Assembly: GCF_001536285.1 (NCBI RefSeq)
Contig: NZ_FAOZ01000005.1
Location: forward strand, 113,813-177,812
Direction: 5' to 3'
Length of the DNA: 64,000 bases
Source: Parafrankia irregularis
Lineage (GTDB): Bacteria > Actinomycetota > Actinomycetes > Frankiales > Frankiaceae
Every line of letters begins with the position of its first letter. Position 1 is the first letter of the stretch. Both the position numbers and the translations under genes were made by a program. The notes under the pieces are model-generated. The model saw nothing but the letters and a program-made list of their open reading frames with translations, ran no database searches and was not told the DNA's origin. This document shows positions 56,545 to 64,000 of the stretch, in pieces.

Positions 56545-57996
56545 CTATTCGAAAAGCTTCTGGCCCAGGTACTCTCCGGGCTGGACGCCCGGCGGGCAGG
56601 CGAACAGTCCGCTGCCGACATGCTGGATGTATTCGTTGAGGGCATCGTTGGCCTTGCCGGCCAGCGATTTCTGGATGGTCACGAACTGCTTGCGTGGGTC
56701 GCGCTGGTAGGCGATGAAGAACAGCCCGGCATCGAGCCGGCCCAGGTCGTCGGTGCCGTTCGTGAACGAGTACCCGCGGCGCAGGATCACGGCGCCGTCG
56801 TTATGGGATGAGTGGGCGAGTCGGACGTGGGCGTTGGGATCGATGAGCGGCTCACCGTCGGCACCTTTGGCCCCGAAATCCAGTGGGTCGAACTCGTCGC
56901 TCTTTCCGGGCGGCGCACCGCTTCCCTTGGCGCGGCCGATGACCCGCTCCTGTTCGGTGAGCGGCGTGCTGTCCCAGGGCTCGATGAGCATGCGGATACG
57001 GCGGCTGACGAGATAGCTGCCACCGGTCATCCAGGCCGGCCCGTCGCCGGGCTGAACCCAGACCTGGGTGTTCATGATGGCCGTGTCCTCGGCCCTGATG
57101 TTGGCCGTACCGTCCTTGAAACCCATCATGTTGCGCGGGGTGACCTGGGCGTTCGAGGTGGAGCTGGTGCGGCCGAACCCCAGCTGGGAGTAGCGCACCG
57201 AGGCGGTGCCGCGGGCGAGTCGGGCCAGGTTGCGGATGGCGTGCACGGCGACCTGGGGGTCGTCGGCGCAGGCCTGCACGCACAGGTCGCCACCGCTGAG
57301 GGCCGGGTTGAGCGCGTCTCCCGGAAAGGCGGGCAGGTCGGCGAGCTGCGGCGGGCGGGAGGCGGCGAGCCCGAAGCGGTCCTTGCCGGTGGCGTCGGTG
57401 AACAGGCTGGTGCCGAAGCCGAACGTGAGGGTCAGCCGGGCGGGCGACAGCCCCAGTGCCTCACCGGTGTCGTCCGGCGGTGCGCCTGGCTCGCCGGTCA
57501 CCGCGCCGGTGCCGACATCCGTCCCGACGGTCAGGTGGGTGGCCGCGTTCGTCCAGGCGGTGAGCAGCGCGATCAGGTCCTCGCGGGTGGCGGTCGCGCC
57601 GAGGTCGAAGGCGGCGAAGTGCAGCCGGTCCTGAACCGGGGTGACGATGCCGGCCTGGTTCGGGCCGAAGAACGGCACCGTCTGGCCCGACTCCGGTGAC
57701 CCGTCGTCCGTGGTGGAGACGGCGAAGGCGGCGGCGGTGCCACCTGCGCCGACACCCGTGCTGACGACCGCGGCGCCGCCGAGGAGCCCGACGATGCGGC
57801 GACGGCTGAAGCCGCGTGACGCGGGAGCCGGGTCCGGGTCCGGAGCCGGAGCCGGAGCCGGAGCTGGAGCTGGAGCTGGGGCCGCAGCCGGAGCTGGGGC
57901 CGCAGCCGGAGCCGCTGACGCCGGGGTCGGCGCCGAGTCCGGTGCTGGCTGACTTTCGCGGCCGTGCGGGCCGCCGGGGTCGGGTGAGGGGCTCAC
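56545..57996 (-). CDS. efeB: EfeB-like Dyp-type haem peroxidase, Tat-exported
   Basis: A 483-residue deferrochelatase/peroxidase. A long Ala-Pro repeat N-terminus (hexanucleotide repeat at about 57843-57910) precedes a twin-arginine signal SRRRIVG (64-70) and hydrophobic core, so it is exported folded with haem. The Dyp hallmark GFKDGT is present. The C-terminal HVRLAHSSHNDGAVILRRGY holds the haem-ligand region. The GTG start overlaps the efeO stop by four bases (GTGA). Third gene of efeUOB. In the family it oxidises iron or extracts it from haem for the permease. Confidence 0.92.
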   Translation of the reverse strand: MSPSPDPGGPHGRESQPAPDSAPTPASAAPAAAPAPAAAPAPAPAPAPAPAPDPDPAPASRGFSRRRIVGLLGGAAVVSTGVGAGGTAAAFAVSTTDDGSPESGQTVPFFGPNQAGIVTPVQDRLHFAAFDLGATATREDLIALLTAWTNAATHLTVGTDVGTGAVTGEPGAPPDDTGEALGLSPARLTLTFGFGTSLFTDATGKDRFGLAASRPPQLADLPAFPGDALNPALSGGDLCVQACADDPQVAVHAIRNLARLARGTASVRYSQLGFGRTSSTSNAQVTPRNMMGFKDGTANIRAEDTAIMNTQVWVQPGDGPAWMTGGSYLVSRRIRMLIEPWDSTPLTEQERVIGRAKGSGAPPGKSDEFDPLDFGAKGADGEPLIDPNAHVRLAHSSHNDGAVILRRGYSFTNGTDDLGRLDAGLFFIAYQRDPRKQFVTIQKSLAGKANDALNEYIQHVGSGLFACPPGVQPGEYLGQKLFE

Positions 57997-59183
57997 TTGC
58001 TGGTCACGACTCCCGCGATCTGCCCGATCGGCTCGGAGATCGCGTCGACCTCGACAGCGAGGGCCTTCACCTGCTCCGGGGTGAGGGTGTCGTAGGAGAC
58101 GTAAGGGCTGCCGGGGATGTAGCCGTTGTCTCCCGGCTTGGCCAGGTGGGTGTCGAGCAGGCTCACCAGCGCCGGGAAACGCTTGTCGAGGGTGGACACC
58201 AGCTCGGGGTCCTTCTCCTGCAGGGCCGGGCGCAGCGCACTGTAGACGTACTTGGCGCCGTCGACGTTGCCGGCGAAGTCGACGAGGTCGATGCGGGAGT
58301 ACCGTTCCTCCTCGCCGGTGACCTTGGACGCGGCGACCTCGTCCAGCAGCGACTTCGCCCCGTTGGCCATCACCAGGGGGGTGAGCTCCACCGTCTTGAC
58401 CAGCTCGTTGAGCTTGCCGACGTTCGTGGTCAGCGCGGTCGCGAGCGGCTGTGTCCCGTCCAGGGTCTTCTGTTCGAAGAGCTTCTGCTCGATCGCGTGG
58501 AACCCGACGAACGGCGTCTCGGGGGTGGCGTCGTCGATCCGCATGTCGATCAGCGGGTCGAGGTCACCGAAGGACTCCGCGATCGGCTCGATCCGCTCGT
58601 AGTGCAGGCGCACGGCCGGGTAGGCCTCCTTCGTCTTGGCCAGGTCACCCGAGCTGATCGCCGCGACGAAGGTCGCGGTTGTGTCGACCAGCGCCTGGGT
58701 CTCGGACTCGACGTAGGTCTGGTACGAGGTGACCGCGGTCTGCAGGTTCTGGTCGAGCGTCTGCGGCGGCGCGGCCTTGCCGGTGACCTTGAGCGCGGTG
58801 CGGATGCCGTCGCCGACCATCCCGGGCTTGCAGGCCACCTGGTACTCGCCGGCTGGCAGGTCGACGATCAGATTGCGCTTCGTCGACGGGCCGACGTTCT
58901 CCACCTCGCCCATGATCCGGTCGCCAGCGGCGTAGACGTACACCTCGGTGACCTGCGACGCGGTGTTGGTGACCGCGAAGGTGTGCCGGCCCGCGGCCAG
59001 TTCGACGCTGGCCACCTCGCATTTCTTGTCGCCTGCCTTGACGGCCACCGGTCCCCCGCCGGCGCCGGCCGCCCCGGACGAGCCGGAGCTGGCCGTCTCG
59101 TCCGACGAGCAGGCCGCGGCCAGGGTCGCGGCCAGGACGACGGGACAGGCCAGGCGCAGGGCACGACTGACAGGCGATCTCAC
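57993..59183 (-). CDS. efeO: EfeO iron-uptake lipoprotein (cupredoxin + M75 imelysin)
   Basis: A 396-residue protein. The lipobox LAAAC (Cys25) anchors it outside the membrane. A cupredoxin-like domain (about 50-130) is followed by an M75/imelysin domain with the iron-binding motif HAIE (in FVGFHAIEQKLF). Domain order matches EfeO. It delivers ferric or ferrous iron to the permease EfeU. It starts at ATG 59183, 77 bases after efeU, and is coupled to efeB. Confidence 0.92.
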   Translation of the reverse strand: MRSPVSRALRLACPVVLAATLAAACSSDETASSGSSGAAGAGGGPVAVKAGDKKCEVASVELAAGRHTFAVTNTASQVTEVYVYAAGDRIMGEVENVGPSTKRNLIVDLPAGEYQVACKPGMVGDGIRTALKVTGKAAPPQTLDQNLQTAVTSYQTYVESETQALVDTTATFVAAISSGDLAKTKEAYPAVRLHYERIEPIAESFGDLDPLIDMRIDDATPETPFVGFHAIEQKLFEQKTLDGTQPLATALTTNVGKLNELVKTVELTPLVMANGAKSLLDEVAASKVTGEEERYSRIDLVDFAGNVDGAKYVYSALRPALQEKDPELVSTLDKRFPALVSLLDTHLAKPGDNGYIPGSPYVSYDTLTPEQVKALAVEVDAISEPIGQIAGVVTSK

Positions 59184-59260
59184 TGGTTCTCCTCAGGGGT
59201 TCTGGGCGGTGCGAAGGATCGGTCGGAGGCGGACCGCGGTGGCGGCTGCCGACGGCGCCG

Positions 59261-60154
59261 TCAGCTGGTCGATTCCGACGGGATGGGCGGTACCTGGCCC
59301 GCCGCGCCCGCCGGTCCCGGCTGGCTCGACTGGCTCGGCTCGCCGGAGCGGAGCCGGTGGCCGAGGAAGAAGACGGCCATGACGGGGACGAGGTAGGCGG
59401 TCCAGGCGATCGCCTGGGCGACGGTGGTCTGCGGGGTGAAGTTGAAGACGCCCTTGAGCAGCGCCCCGTACCACGAGCCGGGTGAGATCTGGTCGCTGAC
59501 GTCGAAGGCGAGGGTGCCGAGGCCGCCGATGACGCCGCCTTCCTGCAGGTCGTGAACCGCGTAGGCCAGCACGCCGGCGGCGATCACGATCAGGCCGGCA
59601 CCGGTCCAGGTGAAGAACCGGGCCAGGTTCAGGCGGACCGACCGCCGGTACAGCAGCCAGGCCAGGATGACCGCGGTGACGATGCCCAGGGAGAACCCGA
59701 TCACGGGTGTGGTGGTGCTCCCCGCGGCCTGCACCGCCGACCAGAAGAACAACGCCGTCTCCAGCCCCTCCCGGGCCACGGCGAGGAAGGCGGTGAGGGC
59801 GACGGCGAACGCGCCGAGCTCCAGCGCCGAGGCGAGCCGTCCGTCCAGCTCGGCCCGCATGCCGCGGGCGGTGCGGCGCATCCAGAACACCATCCAGGTG
59901 ACGAACAGGACCGCGATCGCCGACATCGTGCCGCCGAAGATCTCCTGGCTCCTGAAGTCGGCCAGCAGGGTCGTCGACGTGTAGGTCAACAGCGCCCCGA
60001 AGCCGACGCTGACGGCGACCGCCAGCGCGACACCGCCGCCGACGAGCACCAGCCGGTCCTGTCGGCCGACCTTGACCAGGTAGGCGATCAGGATGCTCAC
60101 GACCAGCGCGGCCTCAAGGCCCTCACGCAGGCCGATCAGGTAGTTGGCGAACAC
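59261..60154 (-). CDS. efeU: EfeU, FTR1-family iron permease
   Basis: A 297-residue membrane protein with seven hydrophobic segments and both FTR1 iron motifs: REGLE at 10-14 and REGLE at 128-132. First gene of efeUOB, starting at ATG 60154. The promoter region holds an iron box (60198-60216), so expression should be repressed in iron-rich cells. It imports iron across the cytoplasmic membrane. Confidence 0.95.
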   Translation of the reverse strand: MFANYLIGLREGLEAALVVSILIAYLVKVGRQDRLVLVGGGVALAVAVSVGFGALLTYTSTTLLADFRSQEIFGGTMSAIAVLFVTWMVFWMRRTARGMRAELDGRLASALELGAFAVALTAFLAVAREGLETALFFWSAVQAAGSTTTPVIGFSLGIVTAVILAWLLYRRSVRLNLARFFTWTGAGLIVIAAGVLAYAVHDLQEGGVIGGLGTLAFDVSDQISPGSWYGALLKGVFNFTPQTTVAQAIAWTAYLVPVMAVFFLGHRLRSGEPSQSSQPGPAGAAGQVPPIPSESTS

Positions 60155-60175
60155 GGCGCTCGATCCTCCAGATCA

Positions 60176-60197
60176 ACAACTATCTGACGATAGTTGT
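60176..60197. promoter_or_regulatory. 22-base perfect palindrome upstream of efeU
   Basis: ACAACTATC, four bases (TGAC), GATAGTTGT: perfect nine-base arms lying 21 bases upstream of efeU and directly beside the iron box. Likely an operator. The regulator is not known; the BlaI-type protein encoded 185 bases away is one candidate. Confidence 0.55.
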
Positions 60198-60216
60198 GGA
60201 GGTAAGGCATACCTAA
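60198..60216. promoter_or_regulatory. Iron box (IdeR/DmdR-type operator) for efeUOB
   Basis: GGAGGTAAGGCATACCTAA agrees with the actinobacterial iron-box consensus (TWAGGTWAGSCTWACCTWA) at nearly all conserved positions, including AGGT, AGGC and ACCTAA. It lies about 45-60 bases upstream of the efeU start, fitting iron-dependent repression. Confidence 0.75.
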
Positions 60217-60381
60217 TGTTCACCGAAAACGCAAGCTTGCTTTCCGCCCGCCATCGGGTCGAGCCGGCACAACGAGCCCACAGTGGGCGACTCCCCCGCA
60301 CAACGCGCTGTCACAATCTGCTGGGAGACGTGGGATACCAGGCGTCGACGGGCAGCGAGCGACGAGCGACGGGAGGCATCA

Positions 60382-60810
60382 GTGGCCGGCCGAACTCACC
60401 CCCGCCCCAGCGGCGGCCTGGAGAACGAGGTCGTCGCCTGCCTCGCCGCCGCCGACGGGCCGATGACCGCGGCCCAGGTGCAGGCCGAGCTGGGTGATGA
60501 CCTGGCCTATACGACCATCCTGACGACACTCCGACGCCTGCACGAGAAACAGGCGCTGACCCGCGTCCCGCGGGGCCGGGCCTACGCATACCAGCTGGTC
60601 GGCAGCCTGTCGGAGACCCAGGCCGGGCTAACCGCCCGCCAGATGCAGAAGCTGCTCGACGCCGGCACGGACCGCGCCAGGGTGCTGTCCCAGTTCGTCG
60701 GAACCCTCGACGAGGACTCGGAACGCATCCTGCGGGAACTGCTCGCCCGCCACCCCGGACCCGACCAGACGACGCCGGCATCCGACGCGCAGGAACAGGG
60801 GCCGCAGTGA
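60382..60810 (+). CDS. BlaI/MecI-family winged-helix repressor
   Basis: About 142 residues from GTG 60382, seven bases after GGGAGG. The wing-helix part reads GPMTAAQVQAELGDDLAYTTILTTLRRLHEKQALTRV, followed by a dimerising helical tail. Its stop overlaps the start of the M56 peptidase (GTGA), the usual regulator/protease pair. Such repressors are released by proteolysis and often control beta-lactam or redox responses. Targets here unknown. Divergent from efeUOB. Confidence 0.9.
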   Translation: MAGRTHPRPSGGLENEVVACLAAADGPMTAAQVQAELGDDLAYTTILTTLRRLHEKQALTRVPRGRAYAYQLVGSLSETQAGLTARQMQKLLDAGTDRARVLSQFVGTLDEDSERILRELLARHPGPDQTTPASDAQEQGPQ

Positions 60811-61730
60811 CCAGAATCGCCGTCGTGTTCGGGTTGATCATGATCCCGATCGTGGTCGGCCTCGTCGGCGGTCTGGCCGCGCCGCGCGCTGCCCGCCTGC
60901 TCCCGCCGGCGGCCGCGACCGTGCTTCTCACCACCTTCGCGGTGACGGTGTCGCTGGGCACCGAGACCGGGCTGTCGTACTCCGCCTATCTCAGTACCGT
61001 TGCCGTCTTCCCCGCCGCGCACCCGAGCGACTGGTCCATCCCGGTCCTGCGCGCGATGCTGCCGGTTCCGAGCATCGTCGGCCTGGCCGTGGGCGCGCTG
61101 GCGCTCGTCCTGCTCGGTCGGGCCGGCGTCCACCTGATCCGGGTGGTGATGGCCGCACGCCGGACCACGGCCGCGGTCAGAGCATTTCCCGCCGTGGGTG
61201 AACTGGCTGTCGTAGCCGACGATGACGCGCATGCCTACGCGGTTCCGGGCCGCCACCGCCGCGTCGTCGTCTCCACCGGCATGCTGCGCCTGCTGAGCGG
61301 CCCGCAACGCCGGGCGCTGCTCGCCCACGAGCAGGCCCACCTGCGTCATCATCACCACCGCTACGCACAGCTGACCCGCCTCGCCGCCGCGGCCAGTCCC
61401 CCGGCGGCGATGGTGACCCGCGCCGTCGACCACGCGATCGAGCGGTGGGCCGACGCCGCCGCGGTCCGCGCGGTGGGCGACCCCTCCACCGTGGCCCAGG
61501 CGCTGGGCCTGGCCGCGCTCGCCCGACCCGCGGTGCCGCCCCACCTGCTCGGTGCCGCCCACGATCATGTCGTCGACCGGGTCCAGGACCTTCTGGAGCC
61601 GCCGGCCCGCCGGACCTGGGCGGGTGTTCTGCTCACGGTCGCGACCCTGGTGTGCTGGGCCAGCACGGTCGCGGTCGTCCTCTACCTGCACGGCATCGTC
61701 GAGGTCTCCGAGGCCGCGACGGGCGGCTGA
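60807..61730 (+). CDS. M56/BlaR1-like membrane metalloprotease
   Basis: A 307-residue protein with membrane segments at the N-terminus (about 5-25, 35-52, 85-108) and C-terminus, and the zinc-protease motif HEQAH (174-178) in the central cytosolic part. There is no penicillin-binding sensor domain, so it is the short actinobacterial form. Its GTG start overlaps the BlaI stop, implying coupled translation. It probably cleaves the partner repressor or itself on an unknown signal. Confidence 0.88.
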   Translation: MTRIAVVFGLIMIPIVVGLVGGLAAPRAARLLPPAAATVLLTTFAVTVSLGTETGLSYSAYLSTVAVFPAAHPSDWSIPVLRAMLPVPSIVGLAVGALALVLLGRAGVHLIRVVMAARRTTAAVRAFPAVGELAVVADDDAHAYAVPGRHRRVVVSTGMLRLLSGPQRRALLAHEQAHLRHHHHRYAQLTRLAAAASPPAAMVTRAVDHAIERWADAAAVRAVGDPSTVAQALGLAALARPAVPPHLLGAAHDHVVDRVQDLLEPPARRTWAGVLLTVATLVCWASTVAVVLYLHGIVEVSEAATGG

Positions 61731-61779
61731 CCGACGGCACCGCACGGCAGCACCGCCACCCGGCGGCACCGCCGCCCGG

Positions 61780-61861
61780 CACGGCACAGCCGCACGGCAC
61801 GGCACGGCCGCACGGCACAGCCGCACGGCACAGCCGCACGGCACGGCACAGCCGCACAGCG
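61780..61861. repeat. CAGCCGCACGGCA tandem repeats
   Basis: Imperfect tandem repeats of CAGCCGCACGGCA-type units in the 232-base gap after the protease gene, with related CGGCA words from about 61737. Low complexity. No gene seen. Confidence 0.75.
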
Positions 61862-61962
61862 GCGCGCGCTCACACCGAACTCACATCGCCGCCGGCCTAC
61901 CGTGCGGTCACGGATCGACGGGTACCCGGCCCCGTCGCCGGACTCGCGGGAGGCCCTCGGCA

Positions 61963-62649
61963 GTGACCGGCATCGCATCGAACACGCTGGCCCTGGGGCC
62001 GGGCTTCATCAGTGCGGACAGCCTGGCCAAGGCCGGCCTGGCCGTGGTCCTGCTTGTCGTCTTCGCCGAGTCCGGGCTGTTGGTCGGCTTCTTCCTGCCC
62101 GGCGACTCGCTGTTGTTCACCCTCGGCCTGCTGATCTCCCGGGACGAGGTGTCCACGCCGCTGTGGCTCGCCTGTGCCCTCGTCGGCACCGCCGCGGCCC
62201 TGGGTGACCAGGTCGGCTACCTCTTCGGCCGGAAGGCCGGCCCCGCGCTCTTCCGCCGCCCGGACTCCCGCCTGTTCCGCCAGGAGTACGTCGACCAGGC
62301 ACACGGGTTCTTCGAGAAGCACGGCCCGCGGTCGATCGTCCTGGCTCGTTTCGTCCCCGTCGTGCGGACCTTCACCCCGGTCATCGCGGGCGTCAGCGCC
62401 ATGCACTACCGGGTCTTCGTCGTCTACAACATCGTCGGCGCCGTCCTGTGGGGCTGCGGCGTCACGATCCTGGGTTTCTTTCTCGGCAGGATCGACTTCA
62501 TCCGGCAGAACGTCGAGGTAATTCTGCTTCTCGTCGTCGTGATCTCGGTCATTCCGATTCTGGTCGAGGTTCTGCGCGCCCGCCGCCGGAAGGCCGTGGC
62601 GGCCCGCCCGGAATCTCAGGAGCACGCCGTTCGCGGCGACGCCGGGTGA
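61963..62649 (+). CDS. DedA-family membrane protein
   Basis: About 228 residues from GTG 61963 (GGGAGG eleven bases upstream). Family motifs: FAESGLLVGFFLPGDSLLFT near the start, FFEKHGPRSIVLARFVPVVRTFTP in the middle, and AVLWGCGVTILGFFLG at the third part. Several membrane segments and an Arg-rich C-terminal tail. DedA proteins translocate lipid carriers such as undecaprenyl phosphate or phospholipids, so a link to envelope synthesis is possible. Stand-alone gene, followed by repeat copy E. Confidence 0.9.
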   Translation: MTGIASNTLALGPGFISADSLAKAGLAVVLLVVFAESGLLVGFFLPGDSLLFTLGLLISRDEVSTPLWLACALVGTAAALGDQVGYLFGRKAGPALFRRPDSRLFRQEYVDQAHGFFEKHGPRSIVLARFVPVVRTFTPVIAGVSAMHYRVFVVYNIVGAVLWGCGVTILGFFLGRIDFIRQNVEVILLLVVVISVIPILVEVLRARRRKAVAARPESQEHAVRGDAG

Positions 62650-62679
62650 CCGATCTCAGCCATCTGGATCTATACGCAG

Positions 62680-62845
62680 AATCCCGAGCCTCGGACTTCC
62701 GCTGCCACTCCTCCCGCTCCCGCTGCCGCTGCCGCCAAGCAAGAGGTGAGGATTTTGGCTGCCCGAACAACCGAAATCCTCATTTCTTGCGGATTACCAG
62801 GTGGCGCCATGTCCCACTTGTCGTTTGTTGGCGCGAATTTCTGTC
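62680..62845 (-). repeat. Intergenic hairpin repeat, copy E (reverse orientation)
   Basis: On the minus strand it matches copy A in order: left flank ending in ATCCGCAAG, hairpin (62739-62790) with ATGAGGATTTCGG and AATCCTCAC arms, GGCAGC-rich tail, then CCGAGGCTCGGGATTC as in copy B. The remaining 62846-63450 holds no gene that I can support. Confidence 0.8.
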
Positions 62846-63450
62846 ACCGTGTGGCGGCGCGGAATCTCCGGTGGGTCACCATGCGGCGGTCCGCACTCAC
62901 TCCGCGCCACCCGCCAGGTCGATATCGACGACCCCGGATCCGCCATTTCTCGGGATCGGGATGTCGACAGGCACCCCAGCCACCGATCTCAGTTCTTTCC
63001 CGGCAGCGACGGGTAGCCGGGACGCTCGCCCGCCGACGGACTCCGACCTTGGATCGTCGGTGACGGCGCTCCACCCGGGAGATCACGGGAAAACATGAAG
63101 ACATGAATTCCGTCGGGCCGGGCGAAGAACTGCGCCCAGCCGGCGTCACCCCGGCACATCACCCCACCCCGCCGGGCCACTGACACCCAGACCACGAATG
63201 GACACAAGGAAAGATCCCGAAAGGGCGATCCAGCTCACTTGCGAACGAGGTGACGCGAGCCACCAACAGCGTCGACCTAAAAGTGCCCGGCTTTCAGAGA
63301 ATTCACATCTTCGACGGGCAGGGTTAGTTACGTCCCTCGTTTGAGACGACGTCCGGGCCAGCTGGCGGACGATGAAACCTTCCGGCGGTGACGATGATCT
63401 TCTCCACAGTCGCGGATTCCCAGGTTCCGGACCGGCGGGCCGATGCCGGG

Positions 63451-64000
63451 ATGACGACACGCCCCGGTCCACGGGCATCCGTGCACATCCGAGCAGGCAC
63501 GCGCTCCCGGGCAGGCGTGCAGGCCACGGGTTGGATGGTGCTCACCATCGCCTGCTACCTGCTCAGCGAGATCGGTGAGATGGTCTCGGTGCCGGCACCC
63601 CAGCTGGTGATGTCGCTGGCCGTCGGAGCGGCCCTCGCCGTCACCGGGTTGGTGCACCGGCAGGTGCCGGCCTCCGCCGCCCGCTCGTCGCACGCGGTGC
63701 TCGGGGCGCTCATGGGGTCGTATCTCGTCCCGTCGCAACTGGCATCGGCGGCAGGCCAGGCACTTGCGCTGACCGTGGTCACCGCTGCCACGGTGGCCGT
63801 CTGCGCCGGGGTCGCGGTGCTGATCGCGTACCGGACCCGGACCCGCCCGGTGGATGCGGTCCTGGGCCTGATCCCCGGCGGGTCCGCGGCGATCGTCGCC
63901 TACGCGGAGGACCTCGGTGCGGACAGCCGCGTGGTCGCCTTCGCCCAGTACCTGCGGGTCGGGCTGGTCGCTTTCTCCGCCCCGATGGTCGTGCTGGCGC
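63451..64000 (+). CDS. AbrB-family membrane protein, 3' end beyond window
   Basis: Open frame running off the window edge. After a basic leader it encodes at least four hydrophobic segments: TGWMVLTIACYLL, QLVMSLAVGAALAVTGL, LALTVVTAATVAVCAGVAVL and YLRVGLVAFSAPMVVLA. It also has VDAVLGLIPGGSAAIVAYAEDLGADSRVVAF, the hallmark of the AbrB (PF05145) duplicated membrane domain. The start is uncertain: ATG 63451 is listed, GTG 63388 is also open, and neither has a good ribosome site. Family members are putative regulators or transporters of unknown substrate. Confidence 0.75.
   Translation, partial: MTTRPGPRASVHIRAGTRSRAGVQATGWMVLTIACYLLSEIGEMVSVPAPQLVMSLAVGAALAVTGLVHRQVPASAARSSHAVLGALMGSYLVPSQLASAAGQALALTVVTAATVAVCAGVAVLIAYRTRTRPVDAVLGLIPGGSAAIVAYAEDLGADSRVVAFAQYLRVGLVAFSAPMVVLA

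Noticed and set aside
61737-61861. Possible CRISPR-like array (CAGCCGCACGGCA units)
   Set aside because: Units are contiguous and imperfect, without unique spacers. A simple tandem repeat.

Overview
The window is a 64 kb stretch of very GC-rich DNA with GTG and TTG starts, many 4-base stop/start overlaps, P450s, F420-type oxidoreductases, an ECF sigma/anti-sigma pair and a DmdR/IdeR-like iron box. All this points to a filamentous actinobacterium. Frankia or a close relative is my best guess, from gene style only, not from a search. I see no rRNA, tRNA, CRISPR array or intact insertion sequence.

Layout. 1-6.3 kb: a GH53 glycoside hydrolase, a membrane glycosyltransferase 2, a UDP-galactopyranose-mutase-like flavoprotein, and a TetR regulator with a palindromic operator in the divergent gap. 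6.5-15.6 kb: oxidative metabolism. A FAD monooxygenase diverges from two tandem P450s, and a four-gene minus-strand operon encodes an aldehyde dehydrogenase, a luciferase-like oxidoreductase, an SDR and a P450. 15.9-21.0 kb: a branched-chain-amino-acid-type ABC importer whose two permeases and one ATPase are fused into one polypeptide. Two related palindromes in the divergent gap suggest it is co-regulated with the aldehyde dehydrogenase operon, so it may import that pathway's substrate. 21.1-25.0 kb: an ECF sigma factor, a zinc anti-sigma factor and an ABC exporter as one overlapping operon.

26-52 kb is the most unusual region. It is an island of three P-loop GTPases of the 'double-GTPase' type, three large GAP1-like partner proteins, two protein-kinase-like proteins (one membrane-anchored, one carrying seven WD40 repeats), an Hsp70/actin-like ATPase, a zinc-ribbon protein with a possible vWA region, a DUF4407 membrane coiled-coil protein, a lipoprotein and a candidate 25-residue membrane peptide. 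Comparative genomics has linked such gene sets to biological conflict and programmed responses in multicellular bacteria. Here the last gene of the first operon, overlapping GAP1 by four bases, encodes a natural fusion of a SEDS peptidoglycan polymerase with a class B penicillin-binding protein. That physically links the GTPase system to cell-wall synthesis.

52-64 kb: an ArsR/SRPBCC/TIGR03086 operon with two matching operators, a K+ channel with an RCK domain, relics of a phosphonate-catabolism cluster joined by deletions, an efeUOB iron-uptake operon with an iron box, a BlaI/M56-peptidase pair, a DedA protein, and the start of an AbrB-family membrane protein cut by the window end.

At least six copies of a hairpin-forming intergenic repeat are scattered through the window, mostly beyond gene 3' ends. 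The fullest copies carry a conserved left flank, a hairpin of about 50 bases and, in two of them, a GGCAGC-rich tail.
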